Notes under the pieces: model-generated
What the model was told of the DNA's origin: nothing
What the model saw: only the letters and a program-made list of their open reading frames with translations
Database searches by the model: none
Shown: in pieces, positions 31,650 through 38,812 of the stretch
How the letters are laid out: each line of letters begins with the position of its first letter
Numbering within the stretch: position 1 is the stretch's first letter
Source of the DNA: Nitrososphaerota archaeon
Lineage (GTDB): Archaea; Thermoproteota; Nitrososphaeria; Nitrososphaerales; Nitrosopumilaceae
Direction: 5' to 3'
Length of the DNA: 39,727 nt
Assembly (NCBI GenBank): GCA_016201435.1
Contig: JACQCT010000021.1
Span: 1 to 39,727 of the forward strand
Made by a program: the position numbers and the translations under genes

Positions 31650-31853
31650 ATGCATCTTTTTAAAAAATTCAAATGTGAAAAATGTCAAAAAAAATTTAAA
31701 CAATACGAAGAATTAATGCAACATGAACAAGTAGTTCATGGAAAAGATATTCCGTATGAATGTAAGGAGTGCCATCAATCATTTACAAGTATGGAACAAA
31801 TGCGAATGCATCTACAAAGAAATCATTCTTACAGTGGAAAAAGAGACGTCTAA
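31650..31853 (+). CDS. Two-finger C2H2 zinc-finger protein
   Basis: 67 residues with two classical fingers, C-x2-C-x12-H-x4-H: C9, C12, H25, H30 and C38, C41, H54, H59. The finger cores (FKQYEELMQH and FTSMEQMRMH) have the usual Phe and Leu/Met core positions. C2H2 fingers are common in eukaryotes and sporadic in archaea; here they probably bind DNA or RNA. The gene begins one base after the triple zinc-knuckle gene. Its stop overlaps the stop of rpoP on the opposite strand by a few bases. Confidence 0.85.
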   Translation: MHLFKKFKCEKCQKKFKQYEELMQHEQVVHGKDIPYECKECHQSFTSMEQMRMHLQRNHSYSGKRDV

Positions 31854-32056
31854 AAAGCTTTTACTGTTTTTACAATTGGGGGTCGTAGTTTGTTAAAAAC
31901 TCGAAATCCGCAAATGCATTTTATTTCAGGCAATCTGCTTAATTCAGACTGGCTAACTTGAGTACCACATCGTAAGCATGAATAAACTACACTAAAACTT
32001 GCTTGCTGTTGTGGTTTTGAGTCTGTTTCGACAATTGGAGTTTCTTCAGTTACCAT
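31850..32056 (-). CDS. rpoP: DNA-directed RNA polymerase subunit P (Rpb12-like)
   Basis: 68 residues. After a ~23-residue acidic/Gln-rich extension, the Rpb12 zinc domain reads YSCLRCGTQV ... EIKCICGFRV and the basic tail NKLRPPIVKTVKA, which is the RpoP signature. The second zinc pair is C47-I-C49, one residue tighter than the usual C-P-x-C, so the zinc site may be different in this lineage. RpoP helps RNA polymerase assembly. A TATA-like CCTTAAAATT lies about 26 bases before the ATG, so it is expressed from its own promoter though it sits downstream of S10 and EF-1alpha. Confidence 0.88.
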   Translation of the reverse strand: MVTEETPIVETDSKPQQQASFSVVYSCLRCGTQVSQSELSRLPEIKCICGFRVFNKLRPPIVKTVKAF

Positions 32057-32098
32057 ATATTTTCATCAAATTATCTGTAATTTTAAGGTTTAACGGAA

Positions 32099-32407
32099 TT
32101 ATTTTAGTGTAAGTTCAATGTAGACATCATTTGGAATTTTTATCCTCATTAATTGTCTAATTGCTCTGTCATCAGCTGTAAGATCAATTACACGTCTATG
32201 TATACGCATTTCCCATTTTTCATAAGTATTGGTACCCTGACCACAGGGGGATTTGCGTGTTACAACGTTTAGTCTTTTTACTGGTAATGGTGTGGGTCCT
32301 TTTACTTTGACACCTGTTTTTTCACCAATTCCTTTGATTTCGGTACATACTCCATCAAGTCTGGGCAAACTGGTACTTGTTAATTTGATTCGGGCCAGTT
32401 GTGTCAA
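32099..32407 (-). CDS. rps10: Small ribosomal subunit protein uS10
   Basis: 102 residues. Universal ribosomal protein S10, part of the 30S head. Typical landmarks are ARIKLTSTSLPRLDGVC, the proline-rich loop VKGPTPLPVKRL, then RKSPCGQGTNTYEKWEMRIHRR and VIDLTADDRAIRQLMRI. The gene starts eight bases after the EF-1alpha stop, the usual archaeal order. There is no sign of truncation. Confidence 0.97.
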   Translation of the reverse strand: MTQLARIKLTSTSLPRLDGVCTEIKGIGEKTGVKVKGPTPLPVKRLNVVTRKSPCGQGTNTYEKWEMRIHRRVIDLTADDRAIRQLMRIKIPNDVYIELTLK

Positions 32408-32415
32408 TCAGACCA

Positions 32416-33720
32416 CTATTTAGTGAATTTTTCAGTAATCTCTTTTACAACGCCAGCTGCAATTGTTGCACCCATATCTCGAAGTGCAAACCTTCCTAAT
32501 TCAGGAAAGTCTTGGAAGGTTTCAATTGGTATTGGTCTGACTGGTCTGATTCTTACTATTGCAGAATCACCTGCTTTTAGAAACTTTGGATCTTTTTCTT
32601 CTTCTGCACCTGTTTGTGGATTAATTTTTGATTCAAATGCAACAATGGTTGCCGCAACTTGAGCTGTATGTGCATGCATTACTGGAGTATATCCAGGTGC
32701 AAGTGCAGTTGGATGGTGAATTACAATGATTTGAGCTCTAAATTCTTTTGCAACGTTTGGCGGACTGTCGGGGGTTCCAATGACATCTCCTCTTTTGATA
32801 TCTTTCTTTTCAATACCTCTGAGGTTAAAACCAATGTTGTCACCTGCTTCTGCAGATTCCATTTGAGTGTGATGAGTTTCAATCGTTTTAATTTCTCCTA
32901 GTGCTCCTGATGGCATGACTATAATTTTCATTCCTGCTTTTGCAACACCAGTTTCAACACGACCTACTGGAACTGTACCTACACCTGTAATGGTGTAAAC
33001 ATCTTGGATTGGAATTCTTAATGATTTGCCAACTGGCTTTTCTGGTAATTTAAAGTCGTCAAAAGTTTCAAGAAGAGTTTTTCCAGCCCACCATTTCATG
33101 TTGTCAGATTTCTTGACAAGGTTATCTCCCTTCCATCCTGATACTGGTACGATTGGAACATTTTCTAATTTATAACCTACAGACTTGACCAATTTTTCTG
33201 CCTTTTCTTTTGCTACTTTGAATGCTTGTTCAGAATAATTACTATCATCCATCTTGTTAATTGCTACAATTAATTGACCAACACCTAGAGTTCTCAAAAG
33301 GAAGGCATGTTCTCTTGCTTGGCCTCCTGGTGCAATTGCAGTATCAGTTTCACCTTCTTTTGCTGACAATACTAGAATAGCACAGTCTGCTTCAGATGCG
33401 CCAGTAATCATGTTTTTAATAAAGTCTCTATGTCCAGGAGCATCAATTAATGTAAAGAAGTATTTTGGAGTTTCAAATTTTTGAAAAGCTAAATCAATTG
33501 TAATACCTCGCTCTCTTTCGTCTTTAATATTGTCCATAACCCATGCATACTTGAAGGTATCACCTTTTCCAGTCTTTTCAGACTCTGCTGCATGTGAGGC
33601 AATTGTTCTCTCATCAATAAGACCAAGGTCCATTAACATGTGACCCATAGTTGTTGACTTGCCGTTATCGATGTGACCTGTAACTATCATGTTCAAGTGT
33701 GGTTTTTTACTTGCACTCAT
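32416..33720 (-). CDS. tuf: Translation elongation factor 1-alpha
   Basis: 434 residues. GTPase that brings aminoacyl-tRNA to the ribosome. P-loop GHIDNGKST (residues 15-23), DAPGHRDF, NKMD and the EF-1alpha signature of the switch region (DNIKDERERGITIDLAFQKF) are all present; the rest is the two beta barrels (VGTVPVGRVETG, HAHTAQVAA). The P-loop has IDN where most have VDH. A TATA-like GGTAATAAAG lies about 28 bases before the ATG. First gene of the EF-1alpha/S10 transcript. Confidence 0.97.
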   Translation of the reverse strand: MSASKKPHLNMIVTGHIDNGKSTTMGHMLMDLGLIDERTIASHAAESEKTGKGDTFKYAWVMDNIKDERERGITIDLAFQKFETPKYFFTLIDAPGHRDFIKNMITGASEADCAILVLSAKEGETDTAIAPGGQAREHAFLLRTLGVGQLIVAINKMDDSNYSEQAFKVAKEKAEKLVKSVGYKLENVPIVPVSGWKGDNLVKKSDNMKWWAGKTLLETFDDFKLPEKPVGKSLRIPIQDVYTITGVGTVPVGRVETGVAKAGMKIIVMPSGALGEIKTIETHHTQMESAEAGDNIGFNLRGIEKKDIKRGDVIGTPDSPPNVAKEFRAQIIVIHHPTALAPGYTPVMHAHTAQVAATIVAFESKINPQTGAEEEKDPKFLKAGDSAIVRIRPVRPIPIETFQDFPELGRFALRDMGATIAAGVVKEITEKFTK

Positions 33721-33831
33721 AACGAACCCTTCTAGGCATGGGCTTTATTACCATTTCGATTTTTTCGGTTTCTTTTCGATAAATTTTGAATAATTTACTG
33801 ATCGTGTCTTTTTGAATTATTATTTTTCACA

Positions 33832-33842
33832 TACTATAAATC
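33832..33842 (+). promoter_or_regulatory. TATA box for the FBP aldolase/phosphatase gene
   Basis: TACTATAAATC is centred about 29 bases before the TTG at 33866, which supports that start. Confidence 0.45.
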
Positions 33843-33865
33843 AAAGTGATTTCTGACTAAAATTA

Positions 33866-35161
33866 TTGAAAATCACTGTTTCAGTAATCAAAGCTGATGT
33901 TGGTGGAATAGGTGGACATACAAGACCAAGTGATGGATTACTAAATGCAGTAAAAAATATTGTAAAACCCCAAGTACGAAACGATGGAAAGGGACTCTTA
34001 ATTGATCATTACATAGGATATTGTGGTGATGACATCCATATTATTATGACTCATACAAAAGGAGTTGACAATAAAGAAGTTCATCAACTTGCCTGGAAAG
34101 CATTTGAGGCAGCAACACAAGTTGCAAAAAATGAAGGACTGTACGGAGCAGGTCAAGATCTTCTAAAGGATTCATTCTCTGGTAACGTAAAAGGCATGGG
34201 TCCAGGCGTTGCAGAAATGCAATTTGAGGAAAGACCAAATGAAGCATTTACCATTTATGCTGCAGATAAGACAGAGCCGGGTGCTTTTAATTATCCATTT
34301 TACAGAATGTTTGTAGATACTCTAAGTAACACAGGTTTAATCGTAAACCAAAATCTTGCAAAAGGTGTCAGAATAACTGTGATGGATGTTGAAAAGGGAA
34401 AGACTGCCCAATTGAACATGTGGGAAGACAAACCAACATTAGAGGCTGCTTTGATGTATCCTGGAAGATACGTGGTATCAGCAGTGCACACAAAAGACAA
34501 CCTACCAATTCTTGCGGCATCAACAGATAGGCTACACAATATTGCAGGAAAATATGTAGGAAAAGATGATCCTATTTGTATTGTAAGAACACAAAAAGAT
34601 TTTCCTGCAACTGAAGAAGCCGGGGCTGCATTTAGTAATCCGCATTATGTAGCTGGCAATACCAGAGGCAGTCACCACATGCCATTAATGCCAGTTAAAA
34701 TAAATTCTCCAGCAAGCATTAATTTTGCAATACCAATAGTTAGCAGCCTTGTTTTTAGCATGCATAATGGCAAACTAGTAGGACCTGTGGATGGATTTGG
34801 ATCAGTTGATTGGGATTATATCAGAACAATTGCAGTAAAACGGGCAATAGCAATGCGAAGTCAAGGCTTTGTTCATCCTGCTACACTGGTTCCATCAGAA
34901 TTAGAATATGCAGAAGGATACAGAGCAAGAATGAGTGTACTTTGGAGTAAGATGAGACCTATACCATCAGACAATGCCACAAAACAATTTCAAAAACCAA
35001 ATCACCCCCAACAACACAAGCCAAATCAATCAAAACCACAACACCCAAAGCCAATTCATCCACAACAGCACAAACCAAGTCTGCCAAAACCAGCTCAAAC
35101 AAAAGAGCCTACAAAATCAAAACCAGCAGAAAAACCAAAAACTGAAAAACAGACAAAATAA
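33866..35161 (+). CDS. fbp: Bifunctional fructose-1,6-bisphosphate aldolase/phosphatase with repetitive C-terminal tail
   Basis: 431 residues, TTG start. The archaeal gluconeogenic enzyme that both condenses triose phosphates and removes the 1-phosphate. Signature stretches are GGIGGHTRPSDGLL, DHYIGYCGDDIHIIMTH, GAGQDLLKDSFSGNVKGMGP, and EPGAFNYPFYRMF, with Asp and His ligands for magnesium. The core ends near residue 366. The last ~65 residues (about 34965-35158) are an added low-complexity tail rich in Pro, Lys, Gln and His with the phrase HPQQHKP twice. Such a tail is not part of the known fold and may bind nucleic acid or cell-surface partners, or be unstructured. GAPDH (27208) serves the same pathway. 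Confidence 0.9.
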   Translation: MKITVSVIKADVGGIGGHTRPSDGLLNAVKNIVKPQVRNDGKGLLIDHYIGYCGDDIHIIMTHTKGVDNKEVHQLAWKAFEAATQVAKNEGLYGAGQDLLKDSFSGNVKGMGPGVAEMQFEERPNEAFTIYAADKTEPGAFNYPFYRMFVDTLSNTGLIVNQNLAKGVRITVMDVEKGKTAQLNMWEDKPTLEAALMYPGRYVVSAVHTKDNLPILAASTDRLHNIAGKYVGKDDPICIVRTQKDFPATEEAGAAFSNPHYVAGNTRGSHHMPLMPVKINSPASINFAIPIVSSLVFSMHNGKLVGPVDGFGSVDWDYIRTIAVKRAIAMRSQGFVHPATLVPSELEYAEGYRARMSVLWSKMRPIPSDNATKQFQKPNHPQQHKPNQSKPQHPKPIHPQQHKPSLPKPAQTKEPTKSKPAEKPKTEKQTK

Positions 35162-35237
35162 TAATTCTTTTATTTTGTAAATAATTTATCATCATTTTAT
35201 ATAAATTACAATTTTATTATGCGGTGTAACAAGCAAT

Positions 35238-35753
35238 TTGTTGACTAGGAAGATTCAGATTTTGGTAATAGGGCACAACGAAAATGGGTCTACTCCAGAA
35301 GCTGAAAAAATTGCGTATGACACTGGTTTAGAAATTGCCAAGTCAGGCGCCGTTCTTATCACAGGAGGTTTGGGGGGCGTAATGCATGCAGCATGTCACG
35401 GGGCAAAAGATGGTGGAGGTCTAACTGTAGGAATAATCCCACAAAACGATCCCTCTTTTGCAAATGAATATTGTGACATTGTAATTCCAACCGGAATTGG
35501 TTTGGCTAGAGATTTTCTTAATGCACTAGCTGGAGACGGAGTCATTATTGTTGGTGGTGGTTCAGGGACACTTTCTGAAACATGCGCAGCATATATGTAC
35601 AAAAAACCTATTGCTGCAATAAAAAATAGTGGCGGAATTGCAGATAGATTTGCAGATCAATACCTAGATCACAGAAAAAATGTAAAAATAGTCGGGGTAA
35701 GTTCTCCAAAAGAGGCTGTAAAATATATTTTAGAAAAAATTAATGCTTCATAG
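35238..35753 (+). CDS. LOG/TIGR00725-like nucleotide-binding protein
   Basis: 171 residues, TTG start (a second TTG follows immediately). The Rossmann-like fold with ITGGLGGVMHAACHGAKDGG and VGGGSGTLSETCA corresponds to the GGGxxGLMG and PGGxGTxxE motifs of the LOG/lysine-decarboxylase-like family, which includes cytokinin-activating phosphoribohydrolases and nucleotide-binding proteins. The second motif has GGGS where LOG enzymes have PGG. A role in nucleotide salvage or signalling is possible; the substrate is unknown. The end overlaps the 3-hydroxyacyl-CoA dehydrogenase gene by 14 bases on the opposite strand. Confidence 0.75.
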   Translation: MLTRKIQILVIGHNENGSTPEAEKIAYDTGLEIAKSGAVLITGGLGGVMHAACHGAKDGGGLTVGIIPQNDPSFANEYCDIVIPTGIGLARDFLNALAGDGVIIVGGGSGTLSETCAAYMYKKPIAAIKNSGGIADRFADQYLDHRKNVKIVGVSSPKEAVKYILEKINAS

Positions 35754-36882
35754 ACACAAGCAAGGGATCTGGTTCGTAAAATTGACCATATTTTTTAGCT
35801 TGCTCATTTAATGTGGCAACAATATTTGCGATGCCAAGCTCTTTTCCTGTTTCAAACAGTGGTTTTTTGAGTCCCATTCCAAGTTGTAATGCCTTTTCAA
35901 TTTCTGGTATGTCACTAGCTTGATTTGTGACAAGCCAAGCGGCATTATTTAGCATGTTTGCAACAAGTTCAACAGGATCAAATCTTTTTGCCAATTCTTC
36001 TGATAATGAAATGCGTTCATATTTGTCTCCAGAATATTCATAAAATCCTGAACCCGTTTTTTGTCCTAGTTTTTTATTATCAAACAGTTCTTGAATTTTA
36101 GGATGTGGGTTTATTACTTTTTTGTCTCTTGAATGCATTTCAATTGTTGCTTTGTGAATTACATCCAAGCCTGTGAAATCGGCAAGCTCAAAAATACCCA
36201 TAGGAAAACCAAGCTTGAATTTTACTGCAGAATCAATTTCTGTCATGGCAGCATGATTTCTATCCATGGCCCATGTTGCTTCATGTACAAATGGGATAAA
36301 AATTCTGTTTACAATAAATCCTGCAACATCTTTTTTGCACAGAACTGGTTCTTTTGAAACTGATTTTACAAAATTCATTGTTAACTCAACCAGCTCCTTT
36401 GAAGTTTTTTGGCCTGGAATCACTTCAACTAATTTCATAAGTTGTGGAGGATTGAAAAAATGAATTCCTATGAATTTGTCTGGCCTTGTAGTGGTATTTG
36501 CTATTTCTGTAATTGGCAGCGTGCTTGTATTTGATGCAAATACTGTTTTTTTATCTGCCACCTTGTCTACCTCAGAATAGACTTTTTTCTTTAGTTCCAT
36601 TATTTCAGGAACTGCCTCAATCATTAAATCGCAATTTTGTAATGCTTTTGTAAGATCAACTTCTGGTATGATTCTTGAAAATATATTATCTGCTTCTTGT
36701 TGTGACAGTTTTTGTTTTGATACGAGTTTATCAAGACTCCATTTTATTTTCTCCATTGCTTTATCCAAAAATTGTTTTTCTACATCTCTAAGTATGACGT
36801 TATATCCAGACATGGCTGAAACCTGGGCAATACCATGTCCCATTATACCAGAACCTAGTACTGTAATGTTTTTTATCTCCAT
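35740..36882 (-). CDS. 3-hydroxyacyl-CoA (3-hydroxybutyryl-CoA) dehydrogenase
   Basis: 380 residues. NAD-binding Rossmann start ITVLGSGIMGHGIAQVSA, catalytic region GIHFFNPPQLMKLVEVI with the active His, then NRIFIPFVHEA and the C-terminal dimer domain (GLKKPLFETG). In ammonia-oxidising archaea a 3-hydroxybutyryl-CoA dehydrogenase of this type works in the 3-hydroxypropionate/4-hydroxybutyrate carbon-fixation cycle, turning 3-hydroxybutyryl-CoA to acetoacetyl-CoA. Here it is not fused to a hydratase domain. A TATA-like TTCTAATAACA lies about 24 bases before the ATG. Confidence 0.92.
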   Translation of the reverse strand: MEIKNITVLGSGIMGHGIAQVSAMSGYNVILRDVEKQFLDKAMEKIKWSLDKLVSKQKLSQQEADNIFSRIIPEVDLTKALQNCDLMIEAVPEIMELKKKVYSEVDKVADKKTVFASNTSTLPITEIANTTTRPDKFIGIHFFNPPQLMKLVEVIPGQKTSKELVELTMNFVKSVSKEPVLCKKDVAGFIVNRIFIPFVHEATWAMDRNHAAMTEIDSAVKFKLGFPMGIFELADFTGLDVIHKATIEMHSRDKKVINPHPKIQELFDNKKLGQKTGSGFYEYSGDKYERISLSEELAKRFDPVELVANMLNNAAWLVTNQASDIPEIEKALQLGMGLKKPLFETGKELGIANIVATLNEQAKKYGQFYEPDPLLVSMKH

Positions 36883-36962
36883 TAAAAAAAGTGTTATTAG
36901 AACCCTTTCTAAGTTATTCGATCTTGAAGATTTTAATCATATTCAATCAATGAGGAAATTGA

Positions 36963-37217
36963 CTATAGATCATCTATGATTGATTTTAAATGAGTAGGTA
37001 AATCTGGAAGTTCTCCTGTGTGACTGATATTATTTTGCAAGACATCTGGTCCTATCCTGCGAACCTTCTGGGTTCCAATTAATGTATCAATACCACGTTC
37101 TATGTCCTTTAGTGGCAAAATATTTTCTAGTTTTCCAATCAAGGTGTTTTCAGTCTCATATTTGTTTATGGCATATTGAAGTAAGATCAATCTATCATTT
37201 AACGAAAGATTTTCCAT
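36963..37217 (-). CDS. Small conserved-looking protein, 84 residues
   Basis: 84 residues, helical, with the middle LENILPLKDIERGIDTLIG and a C-terminal helix ending SIIDDL. It has no zinc or membrane motif and no recognised family. It is well separated from both neighbours and in the normal codon style, and there is no gene opposite it. It could be a small regulatory or structural protein. Confidence 0.55.
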   Translation of the reverse strand: MENLSLNDRLILLQYAINKYETENTLIGKLENILPLKDIERGIDTLIGTQKVRRIGPDVLQNNISHTGELPDLPTHLKSIIDDL

Positions 37218-37316
37218 TTAATTAGAATCATTTTGTAGAATAAAAAAGGTTCCTAAAATATAGTCAATTGAATATAGCTATCTTCTTAAAACCCAAAAAC
37301 AAAGGTAAGCGAGATT

Positions 37317-37976
37317 TTGGACGTAGAAAAATTTACAGATGATGTTTATACAATTGCACAGAGATTATCGGAAGGAAAGTCACCTGAGATAAAATCAAAA
37401 ATAAATTTTGTTCGTGAAAGGCTAATTGAATTATATACACAAAATCTTGTAAAGATTAACCATTCCGTACTTGAGATAATATGCGCCTCAAATCTTATTG
37501 CTGAAGGATATACGGTAGATGTTGAACAGCATCTTTCTGACATACTAGTTTGTGATGTATTTGCAAATAAGGGAGATGGAACTTTCATTATGGAAATCGA
37601 GACAGGATTTACACCTCCAGATCATGCGTTAGATACTATAGACTACTATGTAGCAAGAATTGCAAGTAAGATATCAAGATACAGTAAGTATTGTTCCAAA
37701 TTTGCTTTAGCAACACCAGTTGTTGGAATTTTACCAATCCCAAAATTATTCTTAAAGCCGCCTATCAAAAGAACTCCTTACGAGATACAAAAAATTAAAG
37801 ATCTTTGTGATAGATTTTACAAGAGCCCACCTATTGAACCTGATGATATCTTAAATGCCCGACTACATTCTGTTTATTTAATAAATATTGATAAATGCTT
37901 TGCAAAACAACTTGATCCATATGCATATCTTGAGCTAACTGAAAAGTTACAAGAAAAAAGTGGACTAGATTTGTAA
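37317..37976 (+). CDS. Possible PD-(D/E)XK-like protein, function unknown
   Basis: 219 residues, TTG start. An N-terminal helical region (1-50) leads to a segment resembling the PD-(D/E)XK nuclease core: E53 in VLEIICASNL, D80 in ILVCDVF, and E93-I-E95 in FIMEIETGF. The order and spacing match the fold, but the usual lysine is replaced by glutamate, so the activity may be lost or altered. A Pro-rich stretch follows (about residues 130-150). Alternatively it is an unrelated alpha/beta protein. Its stop is directly next to the stop of the opposing 43-residue zinc miniprotein. Confidence 0.6.
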   Translation: MDVEKFTDDVYTIAQRLSEGKSPEIKSKINFVRERLIELYTQNLVKINHSVLEIICASNLIAEGYTVDVEQHLSDILVCDVFANKGDGTFIMEIETGFTPPDHALDTIDYYVARIASKISRYSKYCSKFALATPVVGILPIPKLFLKPPIKRTPYEIQKIKDLCDRFYKSPPIEPDDILNARLHSVYLINIDKCFAKQLDPYAYLELTEKLQEKSGLDL

Positions 37977-38108
37977 CTATGATTGTAATTTAGAATTACG
38001 TCTTTTTTCCATACAATTTTTAATTTCCTCGGAAGTGTGTTCTTTAATTGGTTTTCCACACATTGCACAAGTTGGATTTGATTGTATTGGTTTGCGCTCA
38101 AACTTCAT
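37977..38108 (-). CDS. 43-residue zinc-finger-like miniprotein
   Basis: 43 residues with C14-x2-C17, H24 and C32 in the order NPTCAMCGKPIKEHT ... NCMEKR, a plausible CCHC zinc knuckle, and basic ends typical of nucleic-acid binding. The ATG (38106-38108) has a TATA-like AATTATATATTC about 25 bases upstream. The stop abuts the stop of the gene at 37317-37976. Function unknown. Confidence 0.65.
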   Translation of the reverse strand: MKFERKPIQSNPTCAMCGKPIKEHTSEEIKNCMEKRRNSKLQS

Positions 38109-38145
38109 AATCTATTTTACCTTTTAGAATATATAATTACTAATC

Positions 38146-38493
38146 TTATGATGCTTGTTGTGCATTTTTTAATTGCATAACTGAACGCAAAATAAGACTC
38201 GATATTCCAAGATGTGTTGTAAGAAAACTTGCTGTTTCTTCTAGTGCATTATTTCCTCGATATCCTTCATCATATGTGATTTCGATTTCACCTTTATCTG
38301 TCTCAATGTACGCGGTAATAAGAGAATAGGGACCAAGTTTTGCGTCTTTGTTTTGTATGTAAAGATTCAAGTGAATATTTTTGACCACATAACCTTGTTC
38401 GATAAAACTCCCAGAAGATAAAAGAATGATTGTTTTGTCTGGCACTTTGTTTATTCTTTCAGGGCTTACTACATCTATAACTTTCACTGTCAT
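38146..38493 (-). CDS. Uncharacterised 115-residue protein
   Basis: 115 residues, beta-rich N-terminal two thirds (KTIILLSSGSF, NIHLNLYIQ, LITAYIETDKGEIEITYD) and helical C-terminal third (ALEETASFLTTHLG, SLILRSVMQLKNAQQ). Not recognised. It has no membrane helix or metal motif. It is followed downstream by the zinc miniprotein gene, same strand, 37-base gap with its own TATA box between. A short TATA-like TTCTAAATAA lies about 22 bases before its ATG. Confidence 0.6.
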   Translation of the reverse strand: MTVKVIDVVSPERINKVPDKTIILLSSGSFIEQGYVVKNIHLNLYIQNKDAKLGPYSLITAYIETDKGEIEITYDEGYRGNNALEETASFLTTHLGISSLILRSVMQLKNAQQAS

Positions 38494-38524
38494 TTAATGG
38501 TAGGATCTTTCTAAATAATTTTAC

Positions 38525-38779
38525 TTATTTTTCTTCGTCAATACTTCCACCCTGCCCATAGATTGCAGGCATGGTAAATGTGCTGGTTATATGTGGTGTG
38601 TTTCGCACTTTGGATATTGCAGAATCTATTTTCATTGCATTATCTGCAAATATTTTAACAAAGACGTCGTATTTTCCCATGACGCCATTTACTTCAACTA
38701 CTTCAGGCAAAACCTTGATTTTGGCTATAACGTCTTTTTCACGTCCAGGAATACATGTTGCTAAAATGTATGCTAACAT
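38525..38779 (-). CDS. Stand-alone Lrp/AsnC-type RAM ligand-binding domain
   Basis: 84 residues from ATG 38777-38779 (an in-frame TTG nine bases further upstream would add three residues). The fold is the RAM/AsnC ligand-binding domain: LAYILATCIPGREKDVIAKI, then VVEVNGVMGKYDVFVKIFAD with the usual G-x-Y-D, and HITSTFTMPAI. The N-terminal DNA-binding domain of Lrp is absent, so it binds an amino acid or similar effector and may act by pairing with a full-length Lrp, as stand-alone RAM proteins do. A BRE/TATA-like CCTTTTTATTAG lies about 27 bases before the ATG. Confidence 0.8.
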   Translation of the reverse strand: MLAYILATCIPGREKDVIAKIKVLPEVVEVNGVMGKYDVFVKIFADNAMKIDSAISKVRNTPHITSTFTMPAIYGQGGSIDEEK

Positions 38780-38812
38780 GTGATACAAGAGAAAATTTAC
38801 TAATAAAAAGGC

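Noticed and set aside
32399-32901. Plus-strand ORFs across the EF-1alpha gene
   Set aside because: Antisense shadows of a highly conserved gene.
34965-35158. Repetitive Pro/Gln/His/Lys tail seen as a possible minisatellite or CRISPR-like repeat
   Set aside because: The DNA repeats are imperfect and in frame within a protein tail; spacing and conservation do not fit a CRISPR array.
37874-38101. 75-residue minus-strand ORF
   Set aside because: It is in another frame over the 43-residue zinc miniprotein and the end of the 219-residue gene; the miniprotein has a TATA box and Cys/His pattern.
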